Shown: positions 32,368-46,198, numbered from the stretch's first letter. The stretch: 64,000 nucleotides of DNA from Opitutaceae bacterium (GCA_027482185.1 JAIXWF010000015.1:186001-250000); one strand, 5' to 3'. The notes: a model not told the origin generated them from the letters alone. Numbers and translations are program-made.

Positions 32368-33231
32368 TCAGTCGAAGACGACGGTCTTGTTGCCGTACAC
32401 CAACACCCGGCTCTCCAGGTGCCAGCGCATCGCCTGCGCGAGGACCGATTTCTCGAGATCCTTGCCCTTGCGCACGAGATCCTCGACGCCGTGGCGGTGC
32501 GTCACCCGCGTCACATCCTGATGGATGATAGGACCTTCATCGAGGTCCCGCGTCGCGTAGTGCGCCGTCGCCCCGATCAGTTTCACGCCGCGGGCATGGG
32601 CCTGATGGTAAGGCCGGCCGCCGGCAAACGCGGGCAAAAAGGAATGGTGGATGTTGATCACCGGCACCCCGAGCCGGTCGAGCAAATCGGCCGACAGCAC
32701 CTGCATGTACCGCGCGAGCACGACGAGGTCGGCGCGCAGTTCCTTGACCAACGCGCATTGCTGCGCCTCGGCCGCGGTCTTGGTTTCGGCGGCGACCGGA
32801 ATGTGATGGAACGTGAGTCCGTAGCCCCGGGCCGCGGGCTCGAGGTCGCGGTGGTTGCTCACGACGCCGACGAGGTCGCAGGCAAACTCACCCGCCTTCC
32901 AACGCAGCGCGACGTCGTGGAAGCAATGGTCCGACTTGGAAACAAACACCGCGACGCGCGGCCGCCGGCTGGAAACCGCCACGTGCGCGTGCATCCCCAG
33001 CGAAGCCGCGAAGGCCTTGAAATCCTCGGCGTCGCGCTCCGCCACGCCGGTCGCCCCGGTCGGCACCCACTCGACGCGCTGGAAAAAGATCCCCGCCTCC
33101 ATATCGCGGTGCTGGTCGGCGTGCAGAATATTGCCGCCGCGCGCGAAGATCCATCCCGACACCCGCGCGACAAGACCGGGTTGGTCGGGACCGTGCAGGA
33201 GAGCGATGAGGGTGGCGGCGGATTCGGACAT
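32368..33231 (-). CDS. purU: Formyltetrahydrofolate deformylase
   Basis: ATLIALLHGPDQPGLVARVSGWIFARGGNILHADQHRD...VINIHHSFLPAFAGGRPYHQAHARGVKLIGATAHYAT. Confidence 0.95.
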   Translation of the reverse strand: MSESAATLIALLHGPDQPGLVARVSGWIFARGGNILHADQHRDMEAGIFFQRVEWVPTGATGVAERDAEDFKAFAASLGMHAHVAVSSRRPRVAVFVSKSDHCFHDVALRWKAGEFACDLVGVVSNHRDLEPAARGYGLTFHHIPVAAETKTAAEAQQCALVKELRADLVVLARYMQVLSADLLDRLGVPVINIHHSFLPAFAGGRPYHQAHARGVKLIGATAHYATRDLDEGPIIHQDVTRVTHRHGVEDLVRKGKDLEKSVLAQAMRWHLESRVLVYGNKTVVFD

Positions 33232-33292
33232 GGAAGCGCCAGCCTAGGCGGAGCGGACCGCGCTTGTCACGCGCGGCCTCGGCCCGCCGCCG

Positions 33293-34261
33293 TCACGGCA
33301 CGAGCAACACCTTACCGGTCGTCTGCCGGCCCTCGAGCGCGCGGTGCGCCTCGGCGGCTTGGGCCAGCGGATACGTCGCGCCGATGCGCACGTTGAGCGA
33401 ACCCTCGGCGGCCCACGCAAACAGCTCCGCCGCCCGGCCCCGCAGTTCCGCCGGCGTCAACGTGTAGTGCGCGAGCGTCGGCCGCGTGATGAAGAGCGAA
33501 CCTTTCTGCGCCAGCAGCAGCGGCGCGAATTCCGGCACCGCTCCGCTGGAATTGCCGTAGGTCACCATCATGCCGCGCGGCCGCAGGCTGTCGATGGAAC
33601 CGGCAAACGTGTCCTTGCCCACGGAGTCGTACACGACGTCCAGGCCGCGTCCGCCGGTGAACTCGCGCGCGGCCGCGGTAAAGTTGTCGCGGGTGTAGAG
33701 GCAGACGGCGTCCGCGCCCGCCCCGCGGGCCAGCTCGGCCTTGGCTTCGGTGCCGACGGTCGCAAGCACGCGCGCGCCGCGGCGCTTCGCGATCTGGATG
33801 AGCAGCAGCCCGACGCCGCCCGCGCCCGCGTGCACGAGCGCATGGTCGCCGGCTTTGAGGGGAAACGTATCCACGGCGAGGTAGTGCGCCGTCATGCCCT
33901 GCAGCAGCAGCGCGGCGGCCTGGGCCGACGTGACGCCGGCCGGAATCGCGACCGCGCCGGCCGCACTCACGAGGGCCTCGCCGGCATAGGCGCCGAGCAC
34001 CTTGGCGCTGCCAATGCGGTCGCCGACGCGGAATTCAGTCACACCCTCGCCGACCGCGGTCACGGTGCCGGCGGCTTCCTGCCCCAGCGTGAGGGGCAGG
34101 TCGGCCTTGTAGAGCCCGCGCCGGAAATAGACATCGATGAAGTTGACGCCGGCCGCCTCGACGCGGAAGCGCACTTCGCCGGCGCGCGGAGCCGGCACGG
34201 GAATCTCTTCGGCGCGGAGCTTTTCGGCTCCGCCGGTTTCGTGGATGCGGATCGCGAGCAT
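33293..34261 (-). CDS. Zinc-independent quinone oxidoreductase (MDR family)
   Basis: MLAIRIHETGGAEKLRAEEIPVP...GVNFIDVYFRRGLYKADLPLTLGQEAAGTV...VHAGAGGVGLLLIQIAKRRGARVLATV. Confidence 0.93.
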   Translation of the reverse strand: MLAIRIHETGGAEKLRAEEIPVPAPRAGEVRFRVEAAGVNFIDVYFRRGLYKADLPLTLGQEAAGTVTAVGEGVTEFRVGDRIGSAKVLGAYAGEALVSAAGAVAIPAGVTSAQAAALLLQGMTAHYLAVDTFPLKAGDHALVHAGAGGVGLLLIQIAKRRGARVLATVGTEAKAELARGAGADAVCLYTRDNFTAAAREFTGGRGLDVVYDSVGKDTFAGSIDSLRPRGMMVTYGNSSGAVPEFAPLLLAQKGSLFITRPTLAHYTLTPAELRGRAAELFAWAAEGSLNVRIGATYPLAQAAEAHRALEGRQTTGKVLLVP

Positions 34262-34318
34262 GCGCGGCAGCGTGCGCGCCGCGGCCGCGGTGGCAAGCGG
34301 GGGCAAGACAGAAGACCG

Positions 34319-34394
34319 ATAGGACAGATGCGACGGCTACGACCTATAGGACCGATATCGGTCCCATCCGTCCTATCCGTCCCATAGGTCCTAT
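34319..34394. repeat. Zero-spacer 9-nt periodic inverted repeat between the MDR gene and carB
   Basis: 38-nt arms, 30/38 complementary, meeting at ACCGAT|ATCGGT; right arm reads AGGACCTAT/GGGACGGAT/AGGACGGAT/GGGACCGAT. Confidence 0.9.
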
Positions 34395-34413
34395 ACCCCT
34401 TACACCCCGATCC

Positions 34414-37656
<3,243 letters not shown>

Positions 37657-37811
37657 GAGCGTAGATTTCGGCGAGAGTTGAGAGCGGGGAAACGCGCGGC
37701 AAGCGGGAAAGCGGTCCGCCCGCCGCGCCCGGCAATTTCCACGGGCCCGCACCGCGAATTTCCCGCGGACGAAGGCTCGCCGCCCGGGCCCAGAACCCCC
37801 AGCGTCCGCCC

Positions 37812-38663
37812 GTGCCCCGACGCCTCGCCCCAGGCCTGTTCGCGCTCTGTGTCTTAATTGCGTCCGCCGCCGCCCTGCCGGCCCAGGATTCGCACCGCGG
37901 CGCCCCGGCCGCCGCGCCCGCCGCCGTCGTCCTGCCCCAAACGCCCGCCGACCTCGCCGCCGGCGCGCAATTCTTCCAGGTCCACTGCGCGCTCTGCCAC
38001 GGCGCCAAGGGCGAGGGCGGCAAGGGCCCGACCCTCGCCGTCCCGGTGTTGCCCCGCGCGGCGGACGACGTCGCCCTCGTCCGCCTCATCACGCAAGGCA
38101 TCGGCGGCACGGAAATGCCCGCGTCCAAACTCGGCGCCGCCGAGATCGCGCAGCTCGCGGCCTTCGTCCGTGCCCTCGGCCGCCTGCCGGTCGAACCCGT
38201 GCCCGGCGATCCCGCCCGCGGCGCGCAGCTCTTCGCCACCAAGGGCGGTTGCACCGCCTGCCACACCGTGGCCGGCCGCGGCGGCGCCTTCGGCCCGGAC
38301 CTCACGTTCATCGGCCAGCGCCGCAGCGCGGGCTACCTGCGCCGCGCCCTGCTCGCACCCGCCGCCGACGTGCCGCAAAGCGCCACGCCCTACCGCTCTG
38401 ACGTCAGCCTGCCGGAAAACTTCCTCTTTGTCCGCGCCGTGCTGCGCGACGGCCGCACCCTCGCCGGCGTGCGCCTGAACGAAGACGCGTTTTCCCTCCA
38501 GCTGCGCGAAGCCTCCGGCCGCATCCACTCCGTCTTCAAGGCCGACCTCGCCGCCCTGCACAAGGACCGCGGCTTTTCCCCCATGCCCGCCTACGGCGAT
38601 CTGCTCGCGCCGGCGGAAATCGACGACCTCGTCGCCTACCTTGTCTCCCTCCGCCGGCCATGA
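37812..38663 (+). CDS. Di-heme c-type cytochrome
   Basis: Two CxxCH sites: [16 protein letters not shown] and [13 protein letters not shown]; signal peptide. Confidence 0.9.
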   Translation: MPRRLAPGLFALCVLIASAAALPAQDSHRGAPAAAPAAVVLPQTPADLAAGAQFFQVHCALCHGAKGEGGKGPTLAVPVLPRAADDVALVRLITQGIGGTEMPASKLGAAEIAQLAAFVRALGRLPVEPVPGDPARGAQLFATKGGCTACHTVAGRGGAFGPDLTFIGQRRSAGYLRRALLAPAADVPQSATPYRSDVSLPENFLFVRAVLRDGRTLAGVRLNEDAFSLQLREASGRIHSVFKADLAALHKDRGFSPMPAYGDLLAPAEIDDLVAYLVSLRRP

Positions 38664-40279
38664 ACCGCCCGTCGTATCCGTTTTTCCGTTTCGTTGCCGC
38701 CGCGCTCGCCCTGCTCGCCGGTACCGCCGCGCTGCGCGCCCAGGTTGACGTACCGTATGCCCGGCTGGTCAATGCCGCCGCCGAACCGGGCAACTGGCTC
38801 ACCTACTCCGGCGCCTACAACGGCCACCGCCACTCGGCGCTGCGGGAATTGACGCCCGGCAACGTCGGCGAACTCAAAGCCAAGTGGGTCTACCAGGCCC
38901 GCGAAGCGGCGGGCAAACTCGAGTGTTCGCCGCTCGTCATCGACGGCATCCTCTACGTCACCGAACGCCCCAACATCGTCACCGCCATCGACGGCCGCAC
39001 CGGCCGCGCCCTCTGGACCTACCGGCGGCCGCTGCCGGCCGACGTCCAGGGCTGCTGCGGGCCCGTCAACCGCGGCCTCGCCGTCCTCGGCGACACACTC
39101 TACCTCGCCACCTACGACTGCCACCTCGTCGCGCTCGACGCGAACACGGGCCGCGAGCGCTGGGACATCGTCGTCGCCGACTACAAGACGGGCCACTCGA
39201 TGACCGGCGCGCCGTTGGCGGTGAAGGACAAGATCGTCGTCGGCATCGCCGGCGGCGAATACGGCATCCGCGGTTTCCTCGACGCCTACGATGCCGCGAC
39301 CGGCAAACGCGCGTGGCGTTTCTGGACCGTACCCGGCCCCGGCGAACCGGGCCACGCCACGTGGACCGGCGACAGCTGGAAGACCGGCGGCGCACCGACG
39401 TGGGTGACGGGCACCTTCGATCCCGCGTTGAACTTGCTCTACTGGGGCACGGGCAATCCCGGGCCCGATCTCGACGGCAGCGGCCGCGCCGGCGACAACC
39501 TTTATTCCTGCAGTTTGCTCGCGCTCGATCCCGACACCGGGACGTTGCGCTGGCATTTCCAGCACACGCCGCACGACCTGCACGACCGCGCGTCGAACCA
39601 GATCCCGGTGCTCGTCGACGCGGAGTTCCGCGGCCGGCCGCGCCGGCTCGTCGTGCAGGCGAACCGCAACGCGTTCTACTACGTGCTCGACCGCGAGACC
39701 GGCGAATTCCTGCTCGCCACGCCCTTCGCGCCGCAGACCTGGGCGCGTGGCCTCGATGCGAAGGGCCGGCCGATCGCCGATCCTGCGGCCGCCCCGAGCG
39801 CCGCGGGCACGGCGGTGCTGCCGGGCATGGGCGGGGCGACGAATTGGTTCAGCCCGACCTTCGATCCGGCCACGGGTTTGTTCTACGTGCAGGCAACGGT
39901 GAACAACGCGGACATCTTCTACCGCCTGCCGCAGCCCTACGTGCCGGGCGCGCCGTACCTTGGCGGCGATTTCCGCAACCCGCCCGGCAACGAACCGCAG
40001 AGCACCGTGAAGGCGCTCGATTTCCGCACTGGCGAACTGCGCTGGGAATTCCCGCTCAACACCGCGTCGATGGCGGGACTGATGTCGACGGCCGGCGGCT
40101 TGGTTTTCGGCGGCAGCCGCGAAGGTTGGTTTTTCGCCCTCGATTCCCGGAGCGGAGAACCAAAGTGGCGGTTCCAGACCGGCGGCTCGATCATGGCCAA
40201 CCCGGTGACCTTCGAAGTCGACGGCCGCCAGCACGTCGTGATCTGCGCGGCATCGGCGATTTTCGCGTTCGCACGCTAA
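38660..40279 (+). CDS. PQQ-dependent (quinoprotein alcohol) dehydrogenase
   Basis: NWLTYSGAYNGHRHSALRELTPGNVGELKAKWVYQ...GCCGPVNRGLAV...WTGDSWKTGGAPTW; 4-nt overlap with the cytochrome c gene. Confidence 0.93.
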   Translation: MNRPSYPFFRFVAAALALLAGTAALRAQVDVPYARLVNAAAEPGNWLTYSGAYNGHRHSALRELTPGNVGELKAKWVYQAREAAGKLECSPLVIDGILYVTERPNIVTAIDGRTGRALWTYRRPLPADVQGCCGPVNRGLAVLGDTLYLATYDCHLVALDANTGRERWDIVVADYKTGHSMTGAPLAVKDKIVVGIAGGEYGIRGFLDAYDAATGKRAWRFWTVPGPGEPGHATWTGDSWKTGGAPTWVTGTFDPALNLLYWGTGNPGPDLDGSGRAGDNLYSCSLLALDPDTGTLRWHFQHTPHDLHDRASNQIPVLVDAEFRGRPRRLVVQANRNAFYYVLDRETGEFLLATPFAPQTWARGLDAKGRPIADPAAAPSAAGTAVLPGMGGATNWFSPTFDPATGLFYVQATVNNADIFYRLPQPYVPGAPYLGGDFRNPPGNEPQSTVKALDFRTGELRWEFPLNTASMAGLMSTAGGLVFGGSREGWFFALDSRSGEPKWRFQTGGSIMANPVTFEVDGRQHVVICAASAIFAFAR

Positions 40280-40287
40280 GGCGCAGT

Positions 40288-40308
40288 GCGCGTTGCGCGG
40301 CAACGCGC
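40288..40308 (+). terminator. Hairpin after the PQQ dehydrogenase
   Basis: GCGCGTTGC-GCG-GCAACGCGC, perfect 9-bp stem. Confidence 0.55.
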
Positions 40309-40316
40309 GGACTCAA

Positions 40317-40421
40317 GTTGAAAGGTGAAAGTTGAAAGATCGAGCGGCCGATTTTTCGGCCCGGGCTTGGATGCGCCGAGCCACCTCCGGCTTTCAACCC
40401 TGACGCTTTCAACCTTCAACC
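40317..40421. repeat. 7-nt periodic (GTTGAAA) inverted repeat element
   Basis: GTTGAAA/GGTGAAA/GTTGAAA/G on the left; CTTTCAACCCTGACGCTTTCAACCTTCAACC on the right. Confidence 0.85.
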
Positions 40422-40445
40422 GTGCGCCGCACCCTCGGCGCGCCC

Positions 40446-41702
40446 TCAGCCGATTTTCGAAACGTCGATGCCGAGCACCTTGGCGGCGGCGGCTTTGTCG
40501 TCGCGGCAGGCGTGGAGCACGAGGTCGATGTACTGCTTTTCCTGGCCGGCCATGTACTCGGCCAGCGACGGCCAATGTTTCAATTCGCGCAGGCGCAGCG
40601 GCAATTGCTGCGACGTCACCACGCGCGACTCCGTCGTGCCCGCGATCTTGGTCACGACCTGCACGAGTTCGATCAAGTTGCCCGGCCAATGGTAGGCCTG
40701 GAGCACGGCCATGGCGTCGTCGGTGAACTCGATCAGGTTCGCGTCGAAGAGCGGATTCGCGGCCTGGCTGGAGTAGTTTTTCACCAGCAGCGGGATGTCC
40801 TCGCGGCGTTCGCGCAGGGGCGGCATCTGCACCGGCAACGAGGCGACGCGGTAGAACAGTTCGTCGTGGAACTTGCCCTCGTCGACCAGGCGCTCGAGGT
40901 CCTCGCTCGTCGTGCAGACGAGGCGGAAGCCGTGCGCGGTGTTGCGCAGCACGCTGACGAGTTCCTTCTGCATCGGCTCGCCGAGGCACTGCAGGTGCTG
41001 GAGGAACAGCGTGCCGTTCTTGGCCTGCTTGACCCAGGCCCCGCCCTCGCCGTTTTCGCCGAGCAGGCCGGCGCGGAAATTGGCCTCGGAGCTGAGCGAG
41101 CAGTCGATGCGCACGAGGGCCGAGTCCGGCGTGCCGCTGGCGCCGTGGAGAATCTCGGCCACGGCGCTCTTGCCGGTGCCGTTCTCGCCGATCAGCAGCA
41201 CGGGCGTGCGGACGGTGGCGAGTTTCTTCACCTGGGCGATGAGCTTGGTGATCTTCGGGCTCTTGCCGATGAGGCGCGTGTCGATGTCGGCCGACTTGGC
41301 CGCGGGCACCATGCCGGCGCCGACGCGTTCGGCCTGGAACTTCCGGAATTCCAACCCGCGCCGCAGCGTCGCGATCAGTTCGTCGACGCGGAACGGTTTC
41401 TGGAGATAATCGAAGGCGCCGTACTTCAGGGCCTGCACCGCGCTCTCGGTGGAGGCGTAGGCGGTCATGATGACGACGACGCAGTTGGGGTCGTACAGCT
41501 TCAGCTGTTTCAGCAGCGTGATGCCGTCCATCGGCTTCATGTCGATGTCGGCCAGGACGAGGTCGAACTTCTCGGCCTTGTAGCGGACCAGGGCCTTCTC
41601 GCCGTCCGTCGCGAACGACGTCGCGAAACCCGTCGGCTGGATCACAGCCTCCAGCATCTCGTGGATGGAGACGAGGTCGTCGACGATGAGGACGGAAGGC
41701 AT
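40446..41702 (-). CDS. NtrC-family response regulator with a degenerate AAA+ domain
   Basis: Receiver SVLIVDDLVSIHEML...LADIDMKPMDG...MTAYAS...LQKPF; AAA+ VLLIGENGTGKS...PPLRERREDIPLL; no GAFTGA. Confidence 0.9.
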   Translation of the reverse strand: MPSVLIVDDLVSIHEMLEAVIQPTGFATSFATDGEKALVRYKAEKFDLVLADIDMKPMDGITLLKQLKLYDPNCVVVIMTAYASTESAVQALKYGAFDYLQKPFRVDELIATLRRGLEFRKFQAERVGAGMVPAAKSADIDTRLIGKSPKITKLIAQVKKLATVRTPVLLIGENGTGKSAVAEILHGASGTPDSALVRIDCSLSSEANFRAGLLGENGEGGAWVKQAKNGTLFLQHLQCLGEPMQKELVSVLRNTAHGFRLVCTTSEDLERLVDEGKFHDELFYRVASLPVQMPPLRERREDIPLLVKNYSSQAANPLFDANLIEFTDDAMAVLQAYHWPGNLIELVQVVTKIAGTTESRVVTSQQLPLRLRELKHWPSLAEYMAGQEKQYIDLVLHACRDDKAAAAKVLGIDVSKIG

Positions 41703-41775
41703 GGGGCGGAAAAACGGAGCCGGCGACGTTCCGGAACGGAGGGCGCGATGTCAAACCGCCCGCGCCGCGGCCGGC

Positions 41776-42954
41776 TTACTGCATGCCGCCCGCAACCGCA
41801 CCCAGCTGGAAGATCGGGAGGAACATCGCCATGACGATGCCGCCGACGACGACGCCGAGGAAGACGATGAGCATCGGCTCGATCAGGGAGGTGAGCGCGG
41901 CGACGGTCGCCTCGCACTCCACGTCGTAGAAATCGGCGATCTTGTTCATCATGCCGTCGACGTTGCCGGTGGACTCGCCGGCCTTGACCATGTGCTTCAT
42001 CATCGGCGGGAAGAACGGATTGGAAGCGAGGATCTCGGAGACCTGGCCGCCTTGGCTGACGTGCTTGGCGATTTCCTCGCAGGCATCCTCGATCTGCACC
42101 TTGCCGGAGGCGGCCGACACGATCTCGAGGGTGCGCAGAATCGGCACGCCGGAGCGGATGAGCGTCGCGTAAGTGCGGCAGAAACGGGAAAGGGCGATCT
42201 TGTGGATCAAATTGCCGAAGATCGGCGCGCGAACGAGGAAGTGGTCCTTGGTGCGGCGGCCGTTGGGCGTGGCGGTGAATTTGCCGAGGCCCCACCAGGC
42301 GGCGTAGCAGCCGAGGGCGATCGCCCACCAGTAGGCCTTCAGGAAATCGGAAAGATCGATCAGGAACTGCGTGGGCGCGGGCAGCTTGGCACCGAAGTCG
42401 GCGAACATCGCGGCGAACACCGGGATGACGAAGATCAGCAGCACGTTGACGAGCGCGACGGCCAGGCCGATGACCGCGATCGGGTAGGTCATGGCCGACT
42501 TCACCTTCTTGGTCAGCTTGACGGTCGATTCGAAGTAGCCGGCGACCTTGCCCAAAATTTCCGCGAGACCGCCGGACGCTTCACCGGCCTCGACCATGGA
42601 CACGAAGAGGGTGTTGAACGCGTTCGGGAACTTGCGGACCGAGGAGGAAAACGAGTTGCCTTGGGAGATGTCGGCGCGGACGTCGCGGATCACGATCCGG
42701 AAACAGGGATCTTCCGTCTGGTCCTGCAGGGCCTCAAGGCATTGCACGAGGGGCAGACCGGCGGTGAGGAGCGAGGCGAGCTGCTGGGTGAACATCGCCA
42801 GTTCGCCCATCGGCAGCTTGTAGGTCTTGGCCTTCTTCTCGAGGGCCTTCTGCTTCGCGAGGGCCTGGGCTGCCATGACTCCGCCGGACTTTTTCTGGGG
42901 CGCCGAACGGTTGGATTGGGCCGCGCCGGAAGCGCTCGGAGTAAGCAGTGCCAT
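41776..42954 (-). CDS. Type II secretion/type IV pilus inner-membrane protein (GspF/PilC family)
   Basis: LPMGELAMFTQQLASLLTAGLPLVQCLEALQDQ...VEAGEASGGLAEILGKVAGYFE...IEPMLIVFLGVVVGGIVMAMFLPIFQL. Confidence 0.94.
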   Translation of the reverse strand: MALLTPSASGAAQSNRSAPQKKSGGVMAAQALAKQKALEKKAKTYKLPMGELAMFTQQLASLLTAGLPLVQCLEALQDQTEDPCFRIVIRDVRADISQGNSFSSSVRKFPNAFNTLFVSMVEAGEASGGLAEILGKVAGYFESTVKLTKKVKSAMTYPIAVIGLAVALVNVLLIFVIPVFAAMFADFGAKLPAPTQFLIDLSDFLKAYWWAIALGCYAAWWGLGKFTATPNGRRTKDHFLVRAPIFGNLIHKIALSRFCRTYATLIRSGVPILRTLEIVSAASGKVQIEDACEEIAKHVSQGGQVSEILASNPFFPPMMKHMVKAGESTGNVDGMMNKIADFYDVECEATVAALTSLIEPMLIVFLGVVVGGIVMAMFLPIFQLGAVAGGMQ

Positions 42955-43043
42955 GGTGCGTGTTTAAAATGCAGCCTATCGGCACCCGCAATCCCGATTT
43001 AAGGCAGGTTCCCGTAAAAAAGGGATGACTCCCTCCCCTGCCA

Positions 43044-44519
43044 TCACGGCCCGGCGGCCCGGATCCGGGCCAGCTCCGCCGCCATCCGCGCCGCGCGTTC
43101 CGGCTCGGCGGCCAGGAGGTTTTTCTCCTCCCGCGGATCGCGCCCGAGATGGAAGAGCTGCGCGGGTTGCTGCTTCGCATCGAGTTGCAGCTTCCACGGC
43201 CCCTGCCGCAGGGCGAAGTGCCCGGCCCCGGAATGCAGCACCACGGGCGGACGCGCCGCGGCGTCCATTTCCGTTCCGCGCAAGGCCGGCAGCACGCTGA
43301 AACTGTCGGGGCCCGCGCCGGCCGGCAATTTCGCCCCGGCCAAGTCCGCGAAGCTCGCCAGCAGATCCGTCAAAACCACGAGAGAATCGTTGGTCCGGCC
43401 CGCCGGCGCCCGCCCCGGCCAACGCACGAGAAACGGCACGCGGTGCCCGCCTTCGAACAAACCACCCTTGGAACCGCGCAGGTCGCCGTTGGACTTGTGG
43501 CCGAAGTCGTCGCCTTCGTCGCTTTTCGGCACCGCGCCGTTGTCGCTCGTCACGATGATCAGGGTGTTGTCGGCGACACCCATTTCCTCGAGTTTCGCGA
43601 GCACGCGGCCGACGCTCCAGTCGAACTCCCACACCATGTCGCCGCGCACGCCGGCCTGGCTCTTGCCCCGCGCGAAGTCCGGCGGCGTGCAGTTCCGGTG
43701 CGGAGCCTGCGACGCGTAGTACATGAAGAACGGCCGCGGCCCCCGCGCGTGGGCCGCGATGAAGGCCTCCGCCTGTGCCGTCAGCGTCGGCCCGACGGCG
43801 TCGTCGCGCCACCCCTCCGCCATCCAGCCTTCGTGCACCTCGAGGCCCGAGGTCCCGGGTTGCGTCGGTGCCGCCGCCTCCCGCCACACCGTCGGCTTCC
43901 CGACCGTGCGGTCGTCCGCGATGAACACGTGCGGCTCGAGATTGATGCCGCCGGGCAACAGGAACGCCGTGTCGAAGCCCAACGCGAGCGGCCCGCCCCG
44001 GATGGGTTGCGTGAAGTCGACGTCGCGCGTGCCGCCGCGACCGCTCTGGTGGTGCGTCTTGCCGCGGACGAAGCCGCCGCCGGGCTTGGCGAAGTTCAAA
44101 CCGAGGTGCCACTTGCCGATCGCCGCCGTGCGGTAGCCGGCCCGCTGCAGCGTGCGCGCCACCGTTTCGCGCGTCGGCTCGATCAGCGGTTCTTCATACT
44201 CCGTCCAGAGCACCATGTTCTGCAGGCGCGTCCGCCACGAATACCGTCCCGTCAAGAAGCCGTACCGCGTCGGCGTGCACACCGCCGCCGGCGAATGCGC
44301 ATCGGTGAAACGCAATCCCTCCGCGGCCAGCCGGTCCAAATTCGGCGTCGGGACCTTCGAAGCCGGGTTGTAACAACGCAGGTCGCCGTAGCCGAGATCG
44401 TCGGCGAGGATGACGATGATGTTGGGCAAACGCGACGCCGGCGCCGCCCTCGCCGCGACGAGCAACAAAAGCGCAAACGGCAACCAACGGACAACACGGC
44501 GGGCTACGGGAGTGGTCAT
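43044..44519 (-). CDS. Sulfatase (type I, CTPTR formylglycine motif)
   Basis: PNIIVILADDLGYGDLRCYNP...HSPAAVCTPTRYGFLTGRYSWR. Confidence 0.94.
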   Translation of the reverse strand: MTTPVARRVVRWLPFALLLLVAARAAPASRLPNIIVILADDLGYGDLRCYNPASKVPTPNLDRLAAEGLRFTDAHSPAAVCTPTRYGFLTGRYSWRTRLQNMVLWTEYEEPLIEPTRETVARTLQRAGYRTAAIGKWHLGLNFAKPGGGFVRGKTHHQSGRGGTRDVDFTQPIRGGPLALGFDTAFLLPGGINLEPHVFIADDRTVGKPTVWREAAAPTQPGTSGLEVHEGWMAEGWRDDAVGPTLTAQAEAFIAAHARGPRPFFMYYASQAPHRNCTPPDFARGKSQAGVRGDMVWEFDWSVGRVLAKLEEMGVADNTLIIVTSDNGAVPKSDEGDDFGHKSNGDLRGSKGGLFEGGHRVPFLVRWPGRAPAGRTNDSLVVLTDLLASFADLAGAKLPAGAGPDSFSVLPALRGTEMDAAARPPVVLHSGAGHFALRQGPWKLQLDAKQQPAQLFHLGRDPREEKNLLAAEPERAARMAAELARIRAAGP

Positions 44520-44551
44520 ACGGCGGGGAGGCAAAATCGGGAACGGGACGG

Positions 44552-46194
44552 CTACGGCAATTCGAACGCGCCGAGGTCGGGCGCGCCGGCAATCGGGCGG
44601 CCGAGAATATCCTGCGCCACCGCCAGGCCCACGGTGAGGCCGATCGGATCGCCCGGGAGCGGCGCGACGGGCAGCCCGCGATCTTTGATGAGGGCGGCGT
44701 TGGCAGGAAGGTAATCGGCGAGCTCGAGTCCGCCGGGCCGCGCAAACCCGGGATCGCCCAGCAACGGTGCACGATCGGCGATGCCCACCGCGGCCGGCCA
44801 ATTGTCGGCGCGGAGGAAAAGATTGTTTTCGAAAACCACGCGCGGGAGCGGCCCGTCCGCCGCGCGGTCGGCGCCGAACTGGTCGCCCTTCACCATTTGG
44901 CTGCGGCCCCGCAGATGGAAAATATTGTTCGCGATCAACACACCCTCGGCCGTGGGGGCGACGGCCATTTTGGCGACGATGTTCTCGGACACATAGATCG
45001 TGTTGTGGTAGAAGTAGGTGTTGAAGGGACCGCGGCGCGGGCCCGAGCCGACGTAGCCGCTCAACCAAAACGTCTTCCCTTCCTGGAACGCCCCGCCCTG
45101 CCCTTTCACGCGGTGGCCGTCGTCGACGCTCACGTTGTAACGGTAGGCGCAGTTGCGGTTGTTGCCGAGGACCTCGCAGAAACCGCCCGCGTTGCGGGCG
45201 CTGAGGTTGTACTGCACGACGATGTTGCGGCAGTGGTAGTCGATGTGCACGCCGGCGGAATCGCCGGGGCCGTTCGCGTTGAGGAAACGGCTGTGCTCGA
45301 TCACCACGTCGCTCGTGCCCCAGGTCCAGAGTCCGCTGCCGCGGCCCCAATTCCTGGAATCGCGCGTGCTGCCGGAGCGGTCGACGTGCAGCGCGCGGAA
45401 GCGACCGCCGCGCACGCCGGACATCTGCACGCCGGGACCGCCCGCGTGCAGAACGCGCACGCGCTCGACGCGCACGTTGCGGATGCCGTCGGTCGGCGCG
45501 GTGAATTTGAGGCCGGTGTGGTCGACGTTCTCGATGTGGCAATCGGCGACGGAGACGTCGGTCATTTGGACGCCGGCACCTTTGACGAGGAAACGGATGC
45601 CCCAGCCATAGCGGCCGGTGCCGTTGGCGGTCTTCACGTCCGCGGCGGGACGCACGTAACCGCGTTCCTCGAACGACACCTCGCGCACATGCAGCCGGCT
45701 GAGTTGGAAATCGGCATAGCTTCCCAGCGCATCGGCCTCGATGAGGACGCCGCAGCGCAGATCCGTCTTCGGCGGTTGGTCGGGGCGGAGCCCGCCGCCA
45801 TCGGCCGTGAGCACGAGATCGGCCACGCGCACATGGCGGCTGTTTTTCAAATGCACCGCCGCCACGCAGCCGCGCGCGTCGATCGTGGCGCGGGCCTCCG
45901 CCGCCGCGCCGGCGGGGACATAGCTCGAAAATACAATCGGCGCCTCGGCCGTGCCGGCGAGACCGGTGAACGCCAGTTGGCCGGCAAAGGTTTGCCCGCC
46001 CGCCAGCAACACGCGGTCGCCGGCCTGGAGGCGCAGCGCGTTGACCTTTTCGAGCGACTGCCACGGGGCCGCGGGCGAGGTGCCGGCATGCGTGTCGTCG
46101 CCGGCCGACGGATGGACGTAGTAGGTCGCCGCCTGCAACGCCGCGGCGAGCCAACCGCACCAGATGGCGGCCCACACCGCGCGGGCGGCCCGCT

Positions 46195-46198
<4 letters not shown>
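44552..46198 (-). CDS. Secreted right-handed parallel beta-helix protein
   Basis: ATYYVHPSAGDDTHAGTSPAAPWQSLEKVNALRLQAGDRVLLAGGQTF...VIEHSRFLNANGPGDSAGVHIDYHCRNIVVQYNLSARNAGGF. Confidence 0.87.
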
